This document shows, in pieces, positions 8,203 to 15,705 of a DNA stretch of 38,110 nucleotides. The DNA is from Actinomycetota bacterium. GTDB taxonomy: Bacteria; Actinomycetota; Actinomycetes; Mycobacteriales; Pseudonocardiaceae. The stretch is taken from contig JAJPIR010000137.1 of the NCBI GenBank assembly GCA_021324675.1, positions 1-38,110 of the forward strand. Direction: 5' to 3'. Each line of letters opens with the position of its first letter. The stretch's first letter is position 1. The notes beneath the pieces are model-generated. The model worked only from the letters and a program-made list of their open reading frames with translations, ran no database searches and was not told the origin of the DNA. Both the position numbers and the translations under genes were made by a program.

Positions 8203-8372
8203 ATTAACAGATGCAGGCAAGTCCGGGATCGGACCGCGCAACGTGGGCGTGCAGCGTTCGCCGGGGAGTGTACGAGTGCAGCACGGTGCTGCTCGTTGCG
8301 GTCAAAACTGCGGTCACCTAGTGACACTCCGGCGCCCTACGTGACGATCAAGGCAGGAGCCACTTGACCCCA
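8203..8372 (+). repeat. 170-bp direct repeat, copy A
   Basis: Matches 9361-9531 at roughly 80 percent. Shared blocks include TTAACAGATGCAGGCA, GAGTGCAGCACGGT and CTTGACCCC. It contains GCGGTCA at 8298 and 8310, again a 12-bp pair. A shorter piece of the same sequence occurs near 2300-2335 at the left end of E2, so it is part of the island left-end structure. Confidence 0.65.
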
Positions 8373-8805
8373 GAAGCACGCAAACTCCCTCCCATGCCCA
8401 CGATCTGTGCCACGCCCCGGCTTCGCAGTGTGCTGCCGGTGCTCGGTTGTTGTCTGCGTTGCCATCATTACTATCGTCAGCTCCCGAAGTGAGTGGCCTA
8501 CCGCGAGCTTGCGCACTGGGACTCGTGTGCCATTCGGTCGACCTGGTATGCCGACCGCACCGCAGCCGATCGCGTCGACCTAGACGGCCAAGTTTCCCGG
8601 ATATCAGGCGTAGCAGACTGCTGTCTATCGCGCGGAACCTCACCTGGTGCGGGCTCACTGCCGTGGTCGGGCTGATAGGCCGACGAGCACCAACCCCCAC
8701 GGTCGATACAGGATTGTGAACCCGTTCGTTGGCACTTGCCGCGGTGTCGGAGAAGGCGACGGTAGCAGGTATGCAGAAACAGCTTTTTAGCGGCGTTGAT
8801 ATTCT

Positions 8806-9293
8806 ATGACTATGCAGTGGTCGACTCTCCTAGGAACAGCGCTCGGAACTATAATTGGCTTAGGCTCTGCACTTGTCAACGACACGCTTAGACGGAAGCG
8901 TGAGCAACAAAAATGTCAGAGGTCTATTCGACAAGAGCTTTATGCGGAATTCTTTCAGTGCTCACTGAGGCGCATGAAAAGATGAGGGCTGCGTCACAGA
9001 GGGAGTACGAGTCGGCCACCGTTAGGTCGCTAGAGATCCGCGATCTTTTCCGCGATTGCTATAGAATGCGCTACCAACTTTCCATTATCGCTGAGCAAGG
9101 CGTGATCAACGCAAGTGAAGCAGCCTTTCGAAAGATGCGCGATATACGCGATTTTCTATCCACAGGCGGAGAACTGGAGTCTGCTGACTACGAGAATCTC
9201 CGTACCGATTGGGGTGCTTTATTTCGGCGGCTACAGCATTCCATGCGACTGGAGTTGAGGATCGGAAAGGTGGAGTTGACGGGAGGGTCGTAG
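8806..9293 (+). pseudogene. conserved actinobacterial one-helix membrane protein, frameshifted
   Basis: From ATG 8806 the frame encodes WSTLLGTALGTIIGLGSALV, a transmembrane helix, then a charged helix ending RQELYAEF. Around 8953 one base is missing, and the rest continues in the next frame: LTEAHEKMRAASQ, IRDLFRDCYRMRYQLSII, AFRKMRDIRDFL and LQHSMRLELR, to TAG 9291-9293. The joined product (about 160 residues) has the layout of a widespread actinobacterial family with one N-terminal helix and a long coiled-coil cytosolic part (ALxxAHExxRA, YxLRYQLALLAP, AFRALRDLRDxL). Its function is unknown to me. A start at 8913 in the second frame would give a 126-residue soluble protein, but that would discard the membrane helix, so I prefer a broken gene. 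Confidence 0.65.
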
Positions 9294-9360
9294 CAATGAA
9301 TCCCCTTGACGCCGAATAGTTGTCGTAATTGTCAACCGGACGCGGCGAAGCGGGCCTAGG

Positions 9361-9531
9361 GTTAACAGATGCAGGCAGGTCCTTGTTCCGACCGCACGAC
9401 GTGGGCAAGAGGAGTTCGCCGGTGGTGTCGAGTGCAGCACGGTACTGCTCGTTACCGTCAGAATTGCGATCATCGGTGGGTGGCCGACGCCCTGGGTGAT
9501 GACCAAGGCGGGAGCACCCTTGACCCCCAGG
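9361..9531 (+). repeat. 170-bp direct repeat, copy B
   Basis: The second copy of the repeat at 8203-8372. Together they flank the frameshifted membrane-protein gene. The 12-bp-spaced pair is present as ACCGTCA 9454 and GCGATCA 9466. Confidence 0.65.
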
Positions 9532-9804
9532 ACGTAGGGTTAGCCATCTCCGCTGGTCAAAGCGGATGCACGCGGCGTGCGGGCACATGGTCGATGTGCG
9601 GGTTGTTCACGTCCGTGCAGGACGTGTGGTCCCCAGATGGTCCCCAGCAAGAAGCTCCACCTCATCCACCACGTCTTGACCACTGGCTAGTTGCGGTGCT
9701 GGACCAACAACGGCCTCTCACAGCAACTTCCTGCGCGGCTCTGTCTCGTTGTCGGTGGAATGAGGCATCCTGTATGCATCGGGCGAAACGACGGGGGTGA
9801 GCAC

Positions 9805-9987
9805 ATGGACGCGATTGTGATCAAGGCTGACCCGGCGGAGCTACGGGCCCGGCGAGAGCGGGCTTTGTCGTCGGTTCGGCTAACCGAAGAACAGCTGCGG
9901 GCACGTATCGAGGCCGGCACCGCCACGCCAGAGGAGCGTGATGCGTGGCAGGAGGTTGACACAGTCGCGTTCCTCCTTGGAGCCTAA
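9805..9987 (+). CDS. small helical actinobacterial protein (60 aa)
   Basis: ATG 9805 is preceded by GGGGGTGAG as ribosome binding site. The product of 60 residues begins MDAIVIKADPAELRARR and continues with ALSSVRLTEEQLRARIEAG and TPEERDAWQEVDTVAFLLGA. It is almost wholly charged alpha helix and has no cysteine or membrane segment. Only 9 bp separate its stop from the next gene on the same strand, so the two are probably co-transcribed. The pair resembles the small-protein-plus-partner arrangement common in actinobacterial islands. A toxin-antitoxin type function can be imagined but nothing in the sequence shows it. Confidence 0.65.
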   Translation: MDAIVIKADPAELRARRERALSSVRLTEEQLRARIEAGTATPEERDAWQEVDTVAFLLGA

Positions 9988-9996
9988 CCTCTGCGA

Positions 9997-10731
9997 GTGG
10001 CCTTCGACCTTGCCGCAGCAGCGGGTGAGTTTGGTGAAGAACTACAGCAGCTGCTCGACGCGGTGTTGCCTTACGAGGAGGGTGTTGACCCCGAACTCCG
10101 CCAGGTCACGGTTACAGCGTCTGGTCTTGCCTTCGCAGTAGAGATCGGTACAGCAAAGGCGAAGGAGGCCAAAGCGATTTCATTGCTGCATAAGGGCAAT
10201 AAGGTCGCCGAGCTATTTATCCAGATCCGGCTCGTTGCAGATTCAGTCGACCGGTATCCAGCGGTGGCCAAGTCTAAGTTCGAACTTCGGGTTAATCGCC
10301 ATCCGCTGCTCCGTCTGGACTTCGACCGTAGTATGCACTCCGCGCCGGGCTGTCATTGGAATATCCATGCTGAGCGTTGCGCGATTACAAATTTACTAGT
10401 ACGACACAACCCTGACCATAGCGGCGAGCTAAGTAAGCTGCATCTGCCGGTCGGTGGCGCCCGAATGCGACCATGTTTAGAAGATCTGCTGCAGCTGCTC
10501 GTCGAAGAGTTCCGGTTCGACGCGATGCCGGGTGCTCGTCAGGCCATCGAGGACGGCCGCGTCAAGTGGCGCCGTCAGCAACTCGCATCGATGGTTCGCG
10601 ACGATCCGGAGGAGGCCGCCGCGTCTTGCGCGATGAGCTTGGCTACGAAATCATGTCGCCGGCTTCTGGTGCCCCTAGTGTCCGATTCGATCGACTGCGA
10701 CGCTGGTAAGGCGGCCAACGGCAGCGGGTAA
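9997..10731 (+). CDS. uncharacterised protein, probable C-terminal frameshift
   Basis: From GTG 9997 the product is 244 residues: MAFDLAAAAGEFGEELQQL, VTVTASGLAFAVEIGTAKAK, WNIHAERCAITNLLVRH, then LEDLLQLLVEEFRFDAMPGAR and VRDDPEEAA. After about 10615 the current frame turns into low-sense sequence. The frame one base over gives RVLRDELGYEIMSPA and SVRFDRLRRW with a stop at 10707-10709. The latter is the more natural end, so a one-base deletion near 10615-10620 is likely and the intended product would be about 237 residues. It follows the 60-residue gene by 9 bp. I do not recognise the family. The N-terminal half looks like an alpha/beta domain with a WNIHAERCA segment. Confidence 0.6.
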   Translation: MAFDLAAAAGEFGEELQQLLDAVLPYEEGVDPELRQVTVTASGLAFAVEIGTAKAKEAKAISLLHKGNKVAELFIQIRLVADSVDRYPAVAKSKFELRVNRHPLLRLDFDRSMHSAPGCHWNIHAERCAITNLLVRHNPDHSGELSKLHLPVGGARMRPCLEDLLQLLVEEFRFDAMPGARQAIEDGRVKWRRQQLASMVRDDPEEAAASCAMSLATKSCRRLLVPLVSDSIDCDAGKAANGSG

Positions 10732-11035
10732 CACAATGGTCCACAGATCAGTTCGCCCACGCTGTACGCTTTCACAACTGAATCTCGGCTTCACAGGTTA
10801 TGCCGCTTGGCGGTGACGGTCTTCCACTGCTTCCAGTGGATTTGCCGCAGGCAGCGGCGCAGCCTCCGTGCAGATCGCGAAACGGGCTTGCCAGATCCGC
10901 GAGCCGGAAATAGGCCATTTTTCAGCCCGGGTGATCGCCTGAGGAGCGAGTCGGACCCTGACCTGCCCGCCGTCAACCGGATCTGCCGTGATAACGGCAT
11001 CACCGACCGGCTCACCGAACTGGGCCCACGTGAGA
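10732..11035. other. intergenic, possible minus-strand fragment
   Basis: A short hairpin (TCCACTG, four bases, CAGTGGA) lies near 10822-10839. On the minus strand a frame of 84 codons (11052 to 10798) reads VLFSLTWAQFGEPVGDAVI and VRVRLAPQAITRAEKW. It has amphipathic, protein-like composition and may be a fragment of a gene, but I do not recognise it. Confidence 0.3.
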
Positions 11036-12229
11036 CTAAAGAGGACTCTCACGAAAGATGGTATCTTTCGCGATATGAACTCCTATTATCCCAAGAATGG
11101 CTAGCGGATCAATCCTTCCATAATCTCGGTGTTCAGGTAGTCGACCAGTTGGAACTCCCGCAACAGATAAAACCCTCTCCGCCACCTCTTGACCTCTACG
11201 ATCGTGTGATCTATGCGGGATAACCCCAGCGCAAAAACTCTGGTTTGCGGATTTTAGGTATGCAAATTCAGGCGTTAGATCCAGCTTAAGGTCTTGACGG
11301 TCTCCCGTGACTGCAAATATTGCTGGCATATGCGCGAAAGGCTTGGCCTCCATGGGTCGATTAGCATACCGTATCGCGGGATGTGAAATCTTCTTAAGTC
11401 CCGCTTCCCGATTCATGCGCGCGGGCAAAGAAAACGTACCCAGGTTGGCCAGCACGAGCCTGCCGATCGCGTCCGACCACGAATTGCTACCATCCTCTTG
11501 GTTCATTCGGGCGAGGTAAGCTTTTTGTGCGGCAACAAGCAAGATCAGGACGTCTTGAAGGTTCCCTATAAATAGAGGCTGATACGACCGAAAGTCTTCA
11601 GGATGGCGGATAATTGCTTGAGAGGCGTGGTGAGGTCTGTGCCGTTGCTGCTCACTCCTCAGCCCGCTAACCGCACACTGAGCCTCGTGAGTAGCCGCAA
11701 AAAGCTGATGATACGGATGTTTTGGACTCCTTAGTAATTCGATAAATTGAAGGGCTGGCTGCTGGATCCAGCGGGCTCCAGCGAGCATGAATTGATGATA
11801 TGCGCCACGATAAGGGGTCTTGATTAGGTCGCAAACATAGGAGACACCATTGCGCGCTTCTTGAGCCGGAAGCGTCAAATCCTCTTTTCGTTCAAGCGAA
11901 GGTAGGACACCGGCTGCCAACTCCACAAAAACCAAATGAACGAACGCCGACCGAAGCGCTTGATGTTGACCCCTAACGATCCGCAACCGTTTCTCAATGG
12001 AACTGTTCACAAAATGCGCTCTAATGGCGTTCCAGTCGGCGGTGCCATCCTCGAATGCCGGAATGACATCCGCAACCAAAGAGCAAAAAAGAGCCCTATT
12101 TGTAGCGTGCACCTGGTCGGGCTTATTCAAAAAATCCTGCGATGCCCTGGCGATAATTTCGTGGTGGCGTCTTCTTCTCGCACTACGAGCTTCCTTGATC
12201 GGGCATTCCTCGCCTGCTTCCCCATGCAT
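11036..12229 (-). CDS. uncharacterised AT-richer island protein (397 aa)
   Basis: The start ATG 12229 has GGCGAGGAGAGC directly upstream, a strong ribosome binding site. The 397-residue product is soluble and mostly helical: RRRRHHEIIARASQDFLNK, IEKRLRIVRGQHQALRSAF, FVHLVFVELAAGVLPSL, GAYHQFMLAGARWIQQPAL, and a long middle region rich in His, Arg and Gln. No nucleotide-binding loop, HNH, metal-binding or membrane motif could be found. Codon use is much less GC-biased at third positions than that of the neighbouring or core genes, a sign of recent transfer from another host. It is transcribed alone, opposite to the integrase. I do not recognise it. A defence-associated or phage-related role is possible from context only. 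Confidence 0.6.
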   Translation of the reverse strand: MHGEAGEECPIKEARSARRRRHHEIIARASQDFLNKPDQVHATNRALFCSLVADVIPAFEDGTADWNAIRAHFVNSSIEKRLRIVRGQHQALRSAFVHLVFVELAAGVLPSLERKEDLTLPAQEARNGVSYVCDLIKTPYRGAYHQFMLAGARWIQQPALQFIELLRSPKHPYHQLFAATHEAQCAVSGLRSEQQRHRPHHASQAIIRHPEDFRSYQPLFIGNLQDVLILLVAAQKAYLARMNQEDGSNSWSDAIGRLVLANLGTFSLPARMNREAGLKKISHPAIRYANRPMEAKPFAHMPAIFAVTGDRQDLKLDLTPEFAYLKSANQSFCAGVIPHRSHDRRGQEVAERVLSVAGVPTGRLPEHRDYGRIDPLAILGIIGVHIAKDTIFRESPL

Positions 12230-12664
12230 GCTCTCCTCGCCATCATCGGGTTAGTGGCGGCGACCCACCTAACGTAGCCTTGGCAGATCATTAACGGTTG
12301 GCTCATCAGTCAACCCCGGGGCCATGCGCCTACCGCGGCCCGGCAGCGTTGCCGGTCAAAAACTACATCGGCCAGATCGCCGTGATCAATCCTGTGAGAA
12401 GCACAGCGCGCGTCAGCGCATCAACGCGAAACTCGTGGTGCAGCGGGTTACGCACCGCGTCGGGAGCTGCGCTGGCTCGCCGTGGCGGCGAGCGCATGAA
12501 AATCATCCTGCCGACTTGGTTGATCCACGCTATGAATTCGCTCAGCGTGGCCAGCCACCCTGAGCGAATTCAGCACGACATGCCAGCCACCTGTCATCGC
12601 AGACTGAGGTTCCCCCGTAGCACGGACACCTCCCTGCCTGCTCTCTGACAGGTCGCGTCATCGC
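12230..12664. other. intergenic, contains long inverted repeat
   Basis: There is no convincing gene. It contains a 13-bp perfect inverted repeat at 12533-12572 and, at 12310-12520, protein-like but unrecognised frames on the plus strand, perhaps transposase debris. Confidence 0.35.
12533..12572. repeat. 13-bp inverted repeat, hairpin or operator
   Basis: TGAATTCGCTCAG (12533-12545) and CTGAGCGAATTCA (12560-12572). The spacer contains a further GTGG/CCAC pair, so the whole can fold into one long hairpin. It lies downstream of the DUF397 gene's stop on the minus strand, so it may act as its terminator, although no T-run follows. Confidence 0.5.
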
Positions 12665-12883
12665 TTAGAACTCCCCGTGACGCACGCCGTCCAGGAAAAC
12701 CGCCCACCCAGAGGCAGTGAACCGAAGGTCTGGTCCAGTCGGGTTTTTGGAATCACGCAGCGCTACAGCGCCGCCGCCCAGCTCAGCTACCTCCACACAC
12801 TCACTGCCCTCAATAAAACTTCTCTTACTCTTACGCCACGTCAGGTTAGTCGGGTTAAGCGCATAAAGTGCACTATTGTCCAT
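12665..12883 (-). CDS. DUF397 domain protein
   Basis: I choose ATG 12883 because GAGAGGGA lies 7 bases upstream. The longer frame to 12970 has no such site. The 72 residues contain the full DUF397 pattern: LTWRKSKRSFIEGSECVEVA, GGAVALRDSKNP, LRFTASGWAVFLDGVRHGEF (family LTWRKSSxSxxxGxCVEVA, VAVRDSKxPxGPxLxF, WxxFLxxVRxGEF). In Streptomyces and relatives such proteins are the small partners of XRE regulators (abaA/whiJ-type loci), encoded just downstream of them. Here the position where the XRE partner should be (right of 12970) is occupied by the integrase, so the gene is an orphan. Another XRE regulator is at 21968, but it belongs to a different family type. Confidence 0.85.
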   Translation of the reverse strand: MDNSALYALNPTNLTWRKSKRSFIEGSECVEVAELGGGAVALRDSKNPTGPDLRFTASGWAVFLDGVRHGEF

Positions 12884-13019
12884 TTTATTGTCCCTCTCGC
12901 TGTCGACCGTGCTGCCTGGTGAAGCGCTCCAATCACTGGTGGATGGACCGATGAGCACATCACAGATCATCGTCTAGAGCGAAACCAGCTGCAACCTGTA
13001 TCGACGCTCGCCGAGCCGT

Positions 13020-13862
13020 GTGCGGTCTAAGTACGGACCGGCGCCGAAACCGCGTCCAGCCGCACCAGAGCCTGATCCCGGGTTAGCTCCCAAGACCGTC
13101 GTAAACGTTCATCACATGCTGCACCGCGTCTGGGAGGACGCCAGCCGATGGGGTTATGTGAGGCGTAACGTCGTCGCCGACGCCAGCCCACCCCGGGTAC
13201 CTCGCAAAGCTCACCGAACCTGGACGGTTGCGCAGCTGACGACGTTTCTGTTGGAAGCACGCAAGGATCGGTTCTTTGCGCTATGGGTCCTCGAAGCGAC
13301 GACCGGCATGCGGCGCAGCGAACTCGCCGGTGTGCACCGTGACGGGATCGATTTCGACATCGGCACTCTCACCGTCGGCTCGACCCGCGTCGTGATAGAC
13401 GGCAAGGTCATCGAAGAAGACGGCAAATCCGACAACAGCCGTCGCACCATCGCACTAGATCCCTACACACTCGGCATGCTGCGTTCCCACGTGAACATGC
13501 TGGACGCCGAACGCGCGGTAGCCGGCGAGCACTACCAAGACCACGGGCTGCTGTTCTGCTGGGAAGACGGCCGGCCGCCACACCCGGACACCATCACTAC
13601 TCGCTTCACCCGGCTGGCTCAGGCTGCTGGCCTGCCCCGAATCCGACTGCACGACGTCCGGCACAGCTACGCCACCGCTGGCCGGCTAGCGCGAGTCGAC
13701 ACCAAAGCACTAAGCCAACGAGTCGGGCACACGTCGGTGAGCTTCACCATGGAGACCTACATGCACGGCGACCTGGAAGCCGACCGCGAGGTCGCTCACG
13801 CGCTGGCATCGGTGATCCTCGCCGGCCTACCGGGACAGGTTAGCCCCGGTGAGACGGTATGA
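13020..13862 (+). CDS. int: tyrosine integrase lacking its N-terminus (island E3)
   Basis: The frame starts at GTG 13020 and encodes 280 residues, against about 370-400 for full-length AICE/actinophage integrases. Present are the end of the core-binding domain (GLAPKTVVNVHHMLHRVWED) and the complete catalytic domain: Arg-I ATTGMRRSELAG, a beta-hairpin with SDNSRRTIALD, His-x-x-Arg IRLHDVRHSYATA, Gly-His QRVGHTS, and the nucleophile METYMH. The frame is open back to a TAG near 12975, with NLYRRSPS fitting the core-binding domain poorly. The arm-binding N-terminal domain is missing. It is the only integrase in the window with an uninterrupted catalytic domain, and could in principle still make a partial protein. 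It points into terminator and att copy 3. Confidence 0.85.
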   Translation: MRSKYGPAPKPRPAAPEPDPGLAPKTVVNVHHMLHRVWEDASRWGYVRRNVVADASPPRVPRKAHRTWTVAQLTTFLLEARKDRFFALWVLEATTGMRRSELAGVHRDGIDFDIGTLTVGSTRVVIDGKVIEEDGKSDNSRRTIALDPYTLGMLRSHVNMLDAERAVAGEHYQDHGLLFCWEDGRPPHPDTITTRFTRLAQAAGLPRIRLHDVRHSYATAGRLARVDTKALSQRVGHTSVSFTMETYMHGDLEADREVAHALASVILAGLPGQVSPGETV

Positions 13863-13874
13863 GAGTGGACAGAG

Positions 13875-13894
13875 CGTTACCAAATCCGTTACCA
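13875..13894 (+). promoter_or_regulatory. candidate paired integrase arm site (E3 right end)
   Basis: CGTTACCA at 13875 and 13887, spaced 12 bp, between integrase stop and terminator. Identical to the pair at 24113/24125 and to the left-end pair 8119/8131. Confidence 0.5.
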
Positions 13895-13903
13895 CTGGGG
13901 CAT

Positions 13904-13940
13904 AAAACAGGCCCAGCCTGCGCGAGACCGGGCCTGTTTT
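13904..13940 (+). terminator. terminator after E3 integrase
   Basis: AAAACAGGCCC and GGGCCTGTTTT form an 11-bp stem whose A/T tracts make it a bidirectional intrinsic terminator. Confidence 0.85.
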
Positions 13941-13943
13941 CCC

Positions 13944-13988
13944 TGGTAGCGGGGGGCGGATTCGAACCGCCGACCTCTGGGTTATGAG
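13944..13988 (-). repeat. att copy 3: 3' half of tRNA-fMet
   Basis: Over 45 bp it is identical to 24182-24226 (CCA end to anticodon loop). Beyond the anticodon it switches to TCGGCACGCAGCCGTCTC. It separates islands E3 and E4. Confidence 0.9.
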
Positions 13989-14107
13989 TCGGCACGCAGC
14001 CGTCTCGCACCGTCTCACCCATACGCCGACATCCCAGGTGACCAGCCCACCGGTGACGCCACCGTCTCACCTCTTCCACACGGTCTCAGCACGTGACATA
14101 GCGTCCT

Positions 14108-14125
14108 GGTCACAAATCTGGTCAC
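14108..14125 (+). promoter_or_regulatory. candidate paired integrase arm site (E4 left end)
   Basis: GGTCAC at 14108 and 14120, 12 bp apart, 120 bp right of att copy 3; TGGTCACAAATC followed by TGGTCAC. Same distance from att as the pair in E3. Confidence 0.5.
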
Positions 14126-14249
14126 ATGCCCGCCCACGATCACTGTGATTCACTGACGATCTGGACGGGGAGCCCTGTGGTAGCCCGTCGATCTGGCGAA
14201 AGCCCGACCACACGGCAGCCCGGGGGCTGCCCCCGACGAGACCGGTGGT

Positions 14250-14610
14250 CGCCACCCTGGCCGAGAAATACCCCGACGCGGCCGAGCACTTAGACGCCGC
14301 CCGGGACGAGTTGCTGGCCTTCACCGCTTATCCCCGCGAGCTGTGGCGTCAGATCTGGTCCAATAATCCCCAGGAGCGATTGAACAAAGAAATCCGTCGC
14401 CGTACCGACGTCGTCGGCATCTTCTCCGGCCGCTCTTCCCTGATCCGCCTGGTCGGCTCCGTGCTCGCCGAACAACACGACGAATGGACCGAAGGCCGCC
14501 GCTACATGAGCCTGGAACTCCTCGCCAAAAGCGGAATCCGCATCGTCGCCGCCGAAACCAACCCGGCTTCCAACACACTCACCATAACAACCGAAACACC
14601 CACCGCTTAA
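14250..14610 (+). pseudogene. IS256-family transposase C-terminal fragment
   Basis: The last 119 residues or so of a mutator-type (IS256) DDE transposase: [78 protein letters not shown]. The conserved [22 protein letters not shown] block lies around the third catalytic acidic region of the family. Full-length proteins have about 400-420 residues, so the first two catalytic aspartates are missing. Upstream of 14250 the sequence is unrelated, marking a deletion or recombination edge. The transposon's right end follows about 30-60 bp downstream. Confidence 0.85.
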
Positions 14611-14640
14611 AATACCCACAGCGAAAGGATCACCCGGAGC

Positions 14641-14670
14641 CCTCCCATACACCAGCTCCGCGGACGTGAC
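14641..14670. repeat. probable right terminal repeat of the IS256-type element
   Basis: CATACACCAGCTCCGCGGACGTGAC ends here and is written in two parts, CATACACCAGCTCC and GCGGACGTGAC. Its reverse complement (GTCACGTCC then GCGGAGCTGGTGTATG) looks like the ends of actinobacterial IS256 elements. The left end is not in the window. Confidence 0.5.
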
Positions 14671-15187
14671 CTAGAGATATACCAGGGCGGCACCTACAAC
14701 TACAGCCCGGTGCTCCATCCGCGCTCGAGTGGGCCGATCCCTCAATGCAACAGTGCCCGCATGCGTGGTTAACCCTTATTATCCGGTTGTCATGTGGGGG
14801 CTGCTCAAGACGTCGCCGCCAGGCACTTGAGGAGCCGTGGTCAAGCTCCAAAAATTGAGTGGACAGGTGTACCGCTACGTGACAGCATCACGCCAGGGGA
14901 GTTGGGAGGGCACTGTTGCATTGAGGGATCAGCTCAGCGAGCTGATCTCATTTGTCCGCCCACAATCCCTTGGCCAAAGTCTTCAGATGCCGGTTTGTCG
15001 CAGTCATCTACGGGGCTTGTAGTGCCGGTCTTGCTGCTTTGAGCCACGGCGAGTACACCTTTTGCTTCAATGTCACAGTGCCCCGACAGCTGCGTGCAAC
15101 CCTCCATACTCGCACCCGGTGATCATCATGCGCACAAGCGCAACACTAGATCTATTCAGATTTCAAAATGCACTGAGGTGATTCACC
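14671..15187. other. IS debris, 517 bp without a gene
   Basis: Contains a pair of 23-bp perfect inverted repeats (14736-14758 and 14908-14930) and no protein-coding frame that I can support. The last 20 bases provide the ribosome binding site GAGGTG for the gene at 15188. Confidence 0.5.
14736..14930. repeat. 195-bp unit with 23-bp inverted repeats, IS6-like ends
   Basis: The left arm 14736-14758 begins GATCCCTCAATG and ends CAACAGTGCCC. The right arm 14908-14930 is its exact reverse complement. GGCACTGTTGCA is the start of IS6/IS26-type terminal repeats. Read that way, the two arms are the outer ends of two different IS copies facing each other across 149 bp. Alternatively the 195 bp are a miniature element bounded by GATCCCTC ends. 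No transposase remains. Confidence 0.6.
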
Positions 15188-15658
15188 ATGACTACCGTTG
15201 GAAAGACCATGACTGACATAACCTTGGACACCAGTCTTCGCCAGACCCGAGAAGCAACCGTCAAAGCACATATCGACGGGGAAAACCGCCACGATCCCGA
15301 GGCAACCCTAGCAACCTTCTCTAAAGCGCGAGCCAGTTACGATATTCCCGCATACGGCGAAGAAGGACAGATACCGAATCACGCCGCCGTGCGACAGCTC
15401 TACACTGCCTTCTTTTCCGCCTTTCCCGATTTCCATATTGACATTGCCCTCCTGAAGCATGGCGACGACCACGTTTTCGTCGAAGCACGTTGGTCTGGCA
15501 CTCAACAAGAGGAATGGTTTGGTATTCCTTCGACGGGTCGCTCGTTCAACAACCGCGTGGCGTTCCTATACGAATTCGAAGGAGATCAACTTGTGTGCGA
15601 ACGTATCTATATGGACTTCGCCGAATTCTCCGCCCAGCTCCAGGGATCAACCAACTGA
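15188..15658 (+). CDS. SnoaL-like NTF2-fold protein (ester cyclase type) 1
   Basis: 156 residues from ATG 15188, preceded by GAGGTGATTCACC. The second methionine, eight codons on, is an alternative start. The pattern VKAHIDGENRHDPEATLATF, YDIPAYGEE, LYTAFFSAFPDFHIDIALL, FVEARWSGTQQEEWFGIPS and TGRSFNNRVAFLYEFEGDQL, ending YMDFAEFSAQL, is that of the SnoaL-like polyketide cyclase / ester cyclase group. These are small cone-shaped enzymes that use an acidic residue to catalyse intramolecular aldol closure, or serve as binding proteins. It is the first of four consecutive genes of the same fold. The product looks complete. Confidence 0.8.
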   Translation: MTTVGKTMTDITLDTSLRQTREATVKAHIDGENRHDPEATLATFSKARASYDIPAYGEEGQIPNHAAVRQLYTAFFSAFPDFHIDIALLKHGDDHVFVEARWSGTQQEEWFGIPSTGRSFNNRVAFLYEFEGDQLVCERIYMDFAEFSAQLQGSTN

Positions 15659-15705
15659 ATCAAAAAACCCGACCACACCCGACGGCGCCGTTGAAGGACA
15701 TCATC

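Larger units (their letters stand above)
8023..8805. other. left part of island E3, no intact gene
   Basis: Holds two pairs of short 12-bp-spaced repeats (8119/8131 and 8300/8312) and the first copy of a 170-bp direct repeat (8203-8372). Frames on both strands from 8400 to 8700 lack recognisable content. The last 100 bases should hold the promoter of the gene at 8806. Confidence 0.4.
7960..13988 (+). mobile_element. integrated island E3 (att2 to att3), degraded
   Basis: Bounded by att copies 2 and 3, with a tyrosine integrase at its right end. Its cargo is two frameshifted conserved actinobacterial genes, a small helical protein, an AT-richer unknown protein and an orphan DUF397 protein. There are no conjugation or replication genes. 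Confidence 0.65.
13733..13988 (+). repeat. 256-bp repeat: integrase 3' end, terminator and att (copy 1)
   Basis: Same length as 23971-24226 and differing by roughly 15-20 substitutions. Coding tail, intergenic octamer pair, hairpin and tRNA-derived core are all included. This is the conserved right-end module of the islands. Confidence 0.9.

Noticed and set aside
7898-8344. Plus-strand frame of 148 codons across att copy 2 (GGRIRTADLWVMSRP)
   Set aside because: GGRIRTADLWVMS is the translation of the tRNA-derived att core; the same peptide appears at every att copy (also near 2185 and 24190). It is a frame through a terminator and an att site, not a gene.
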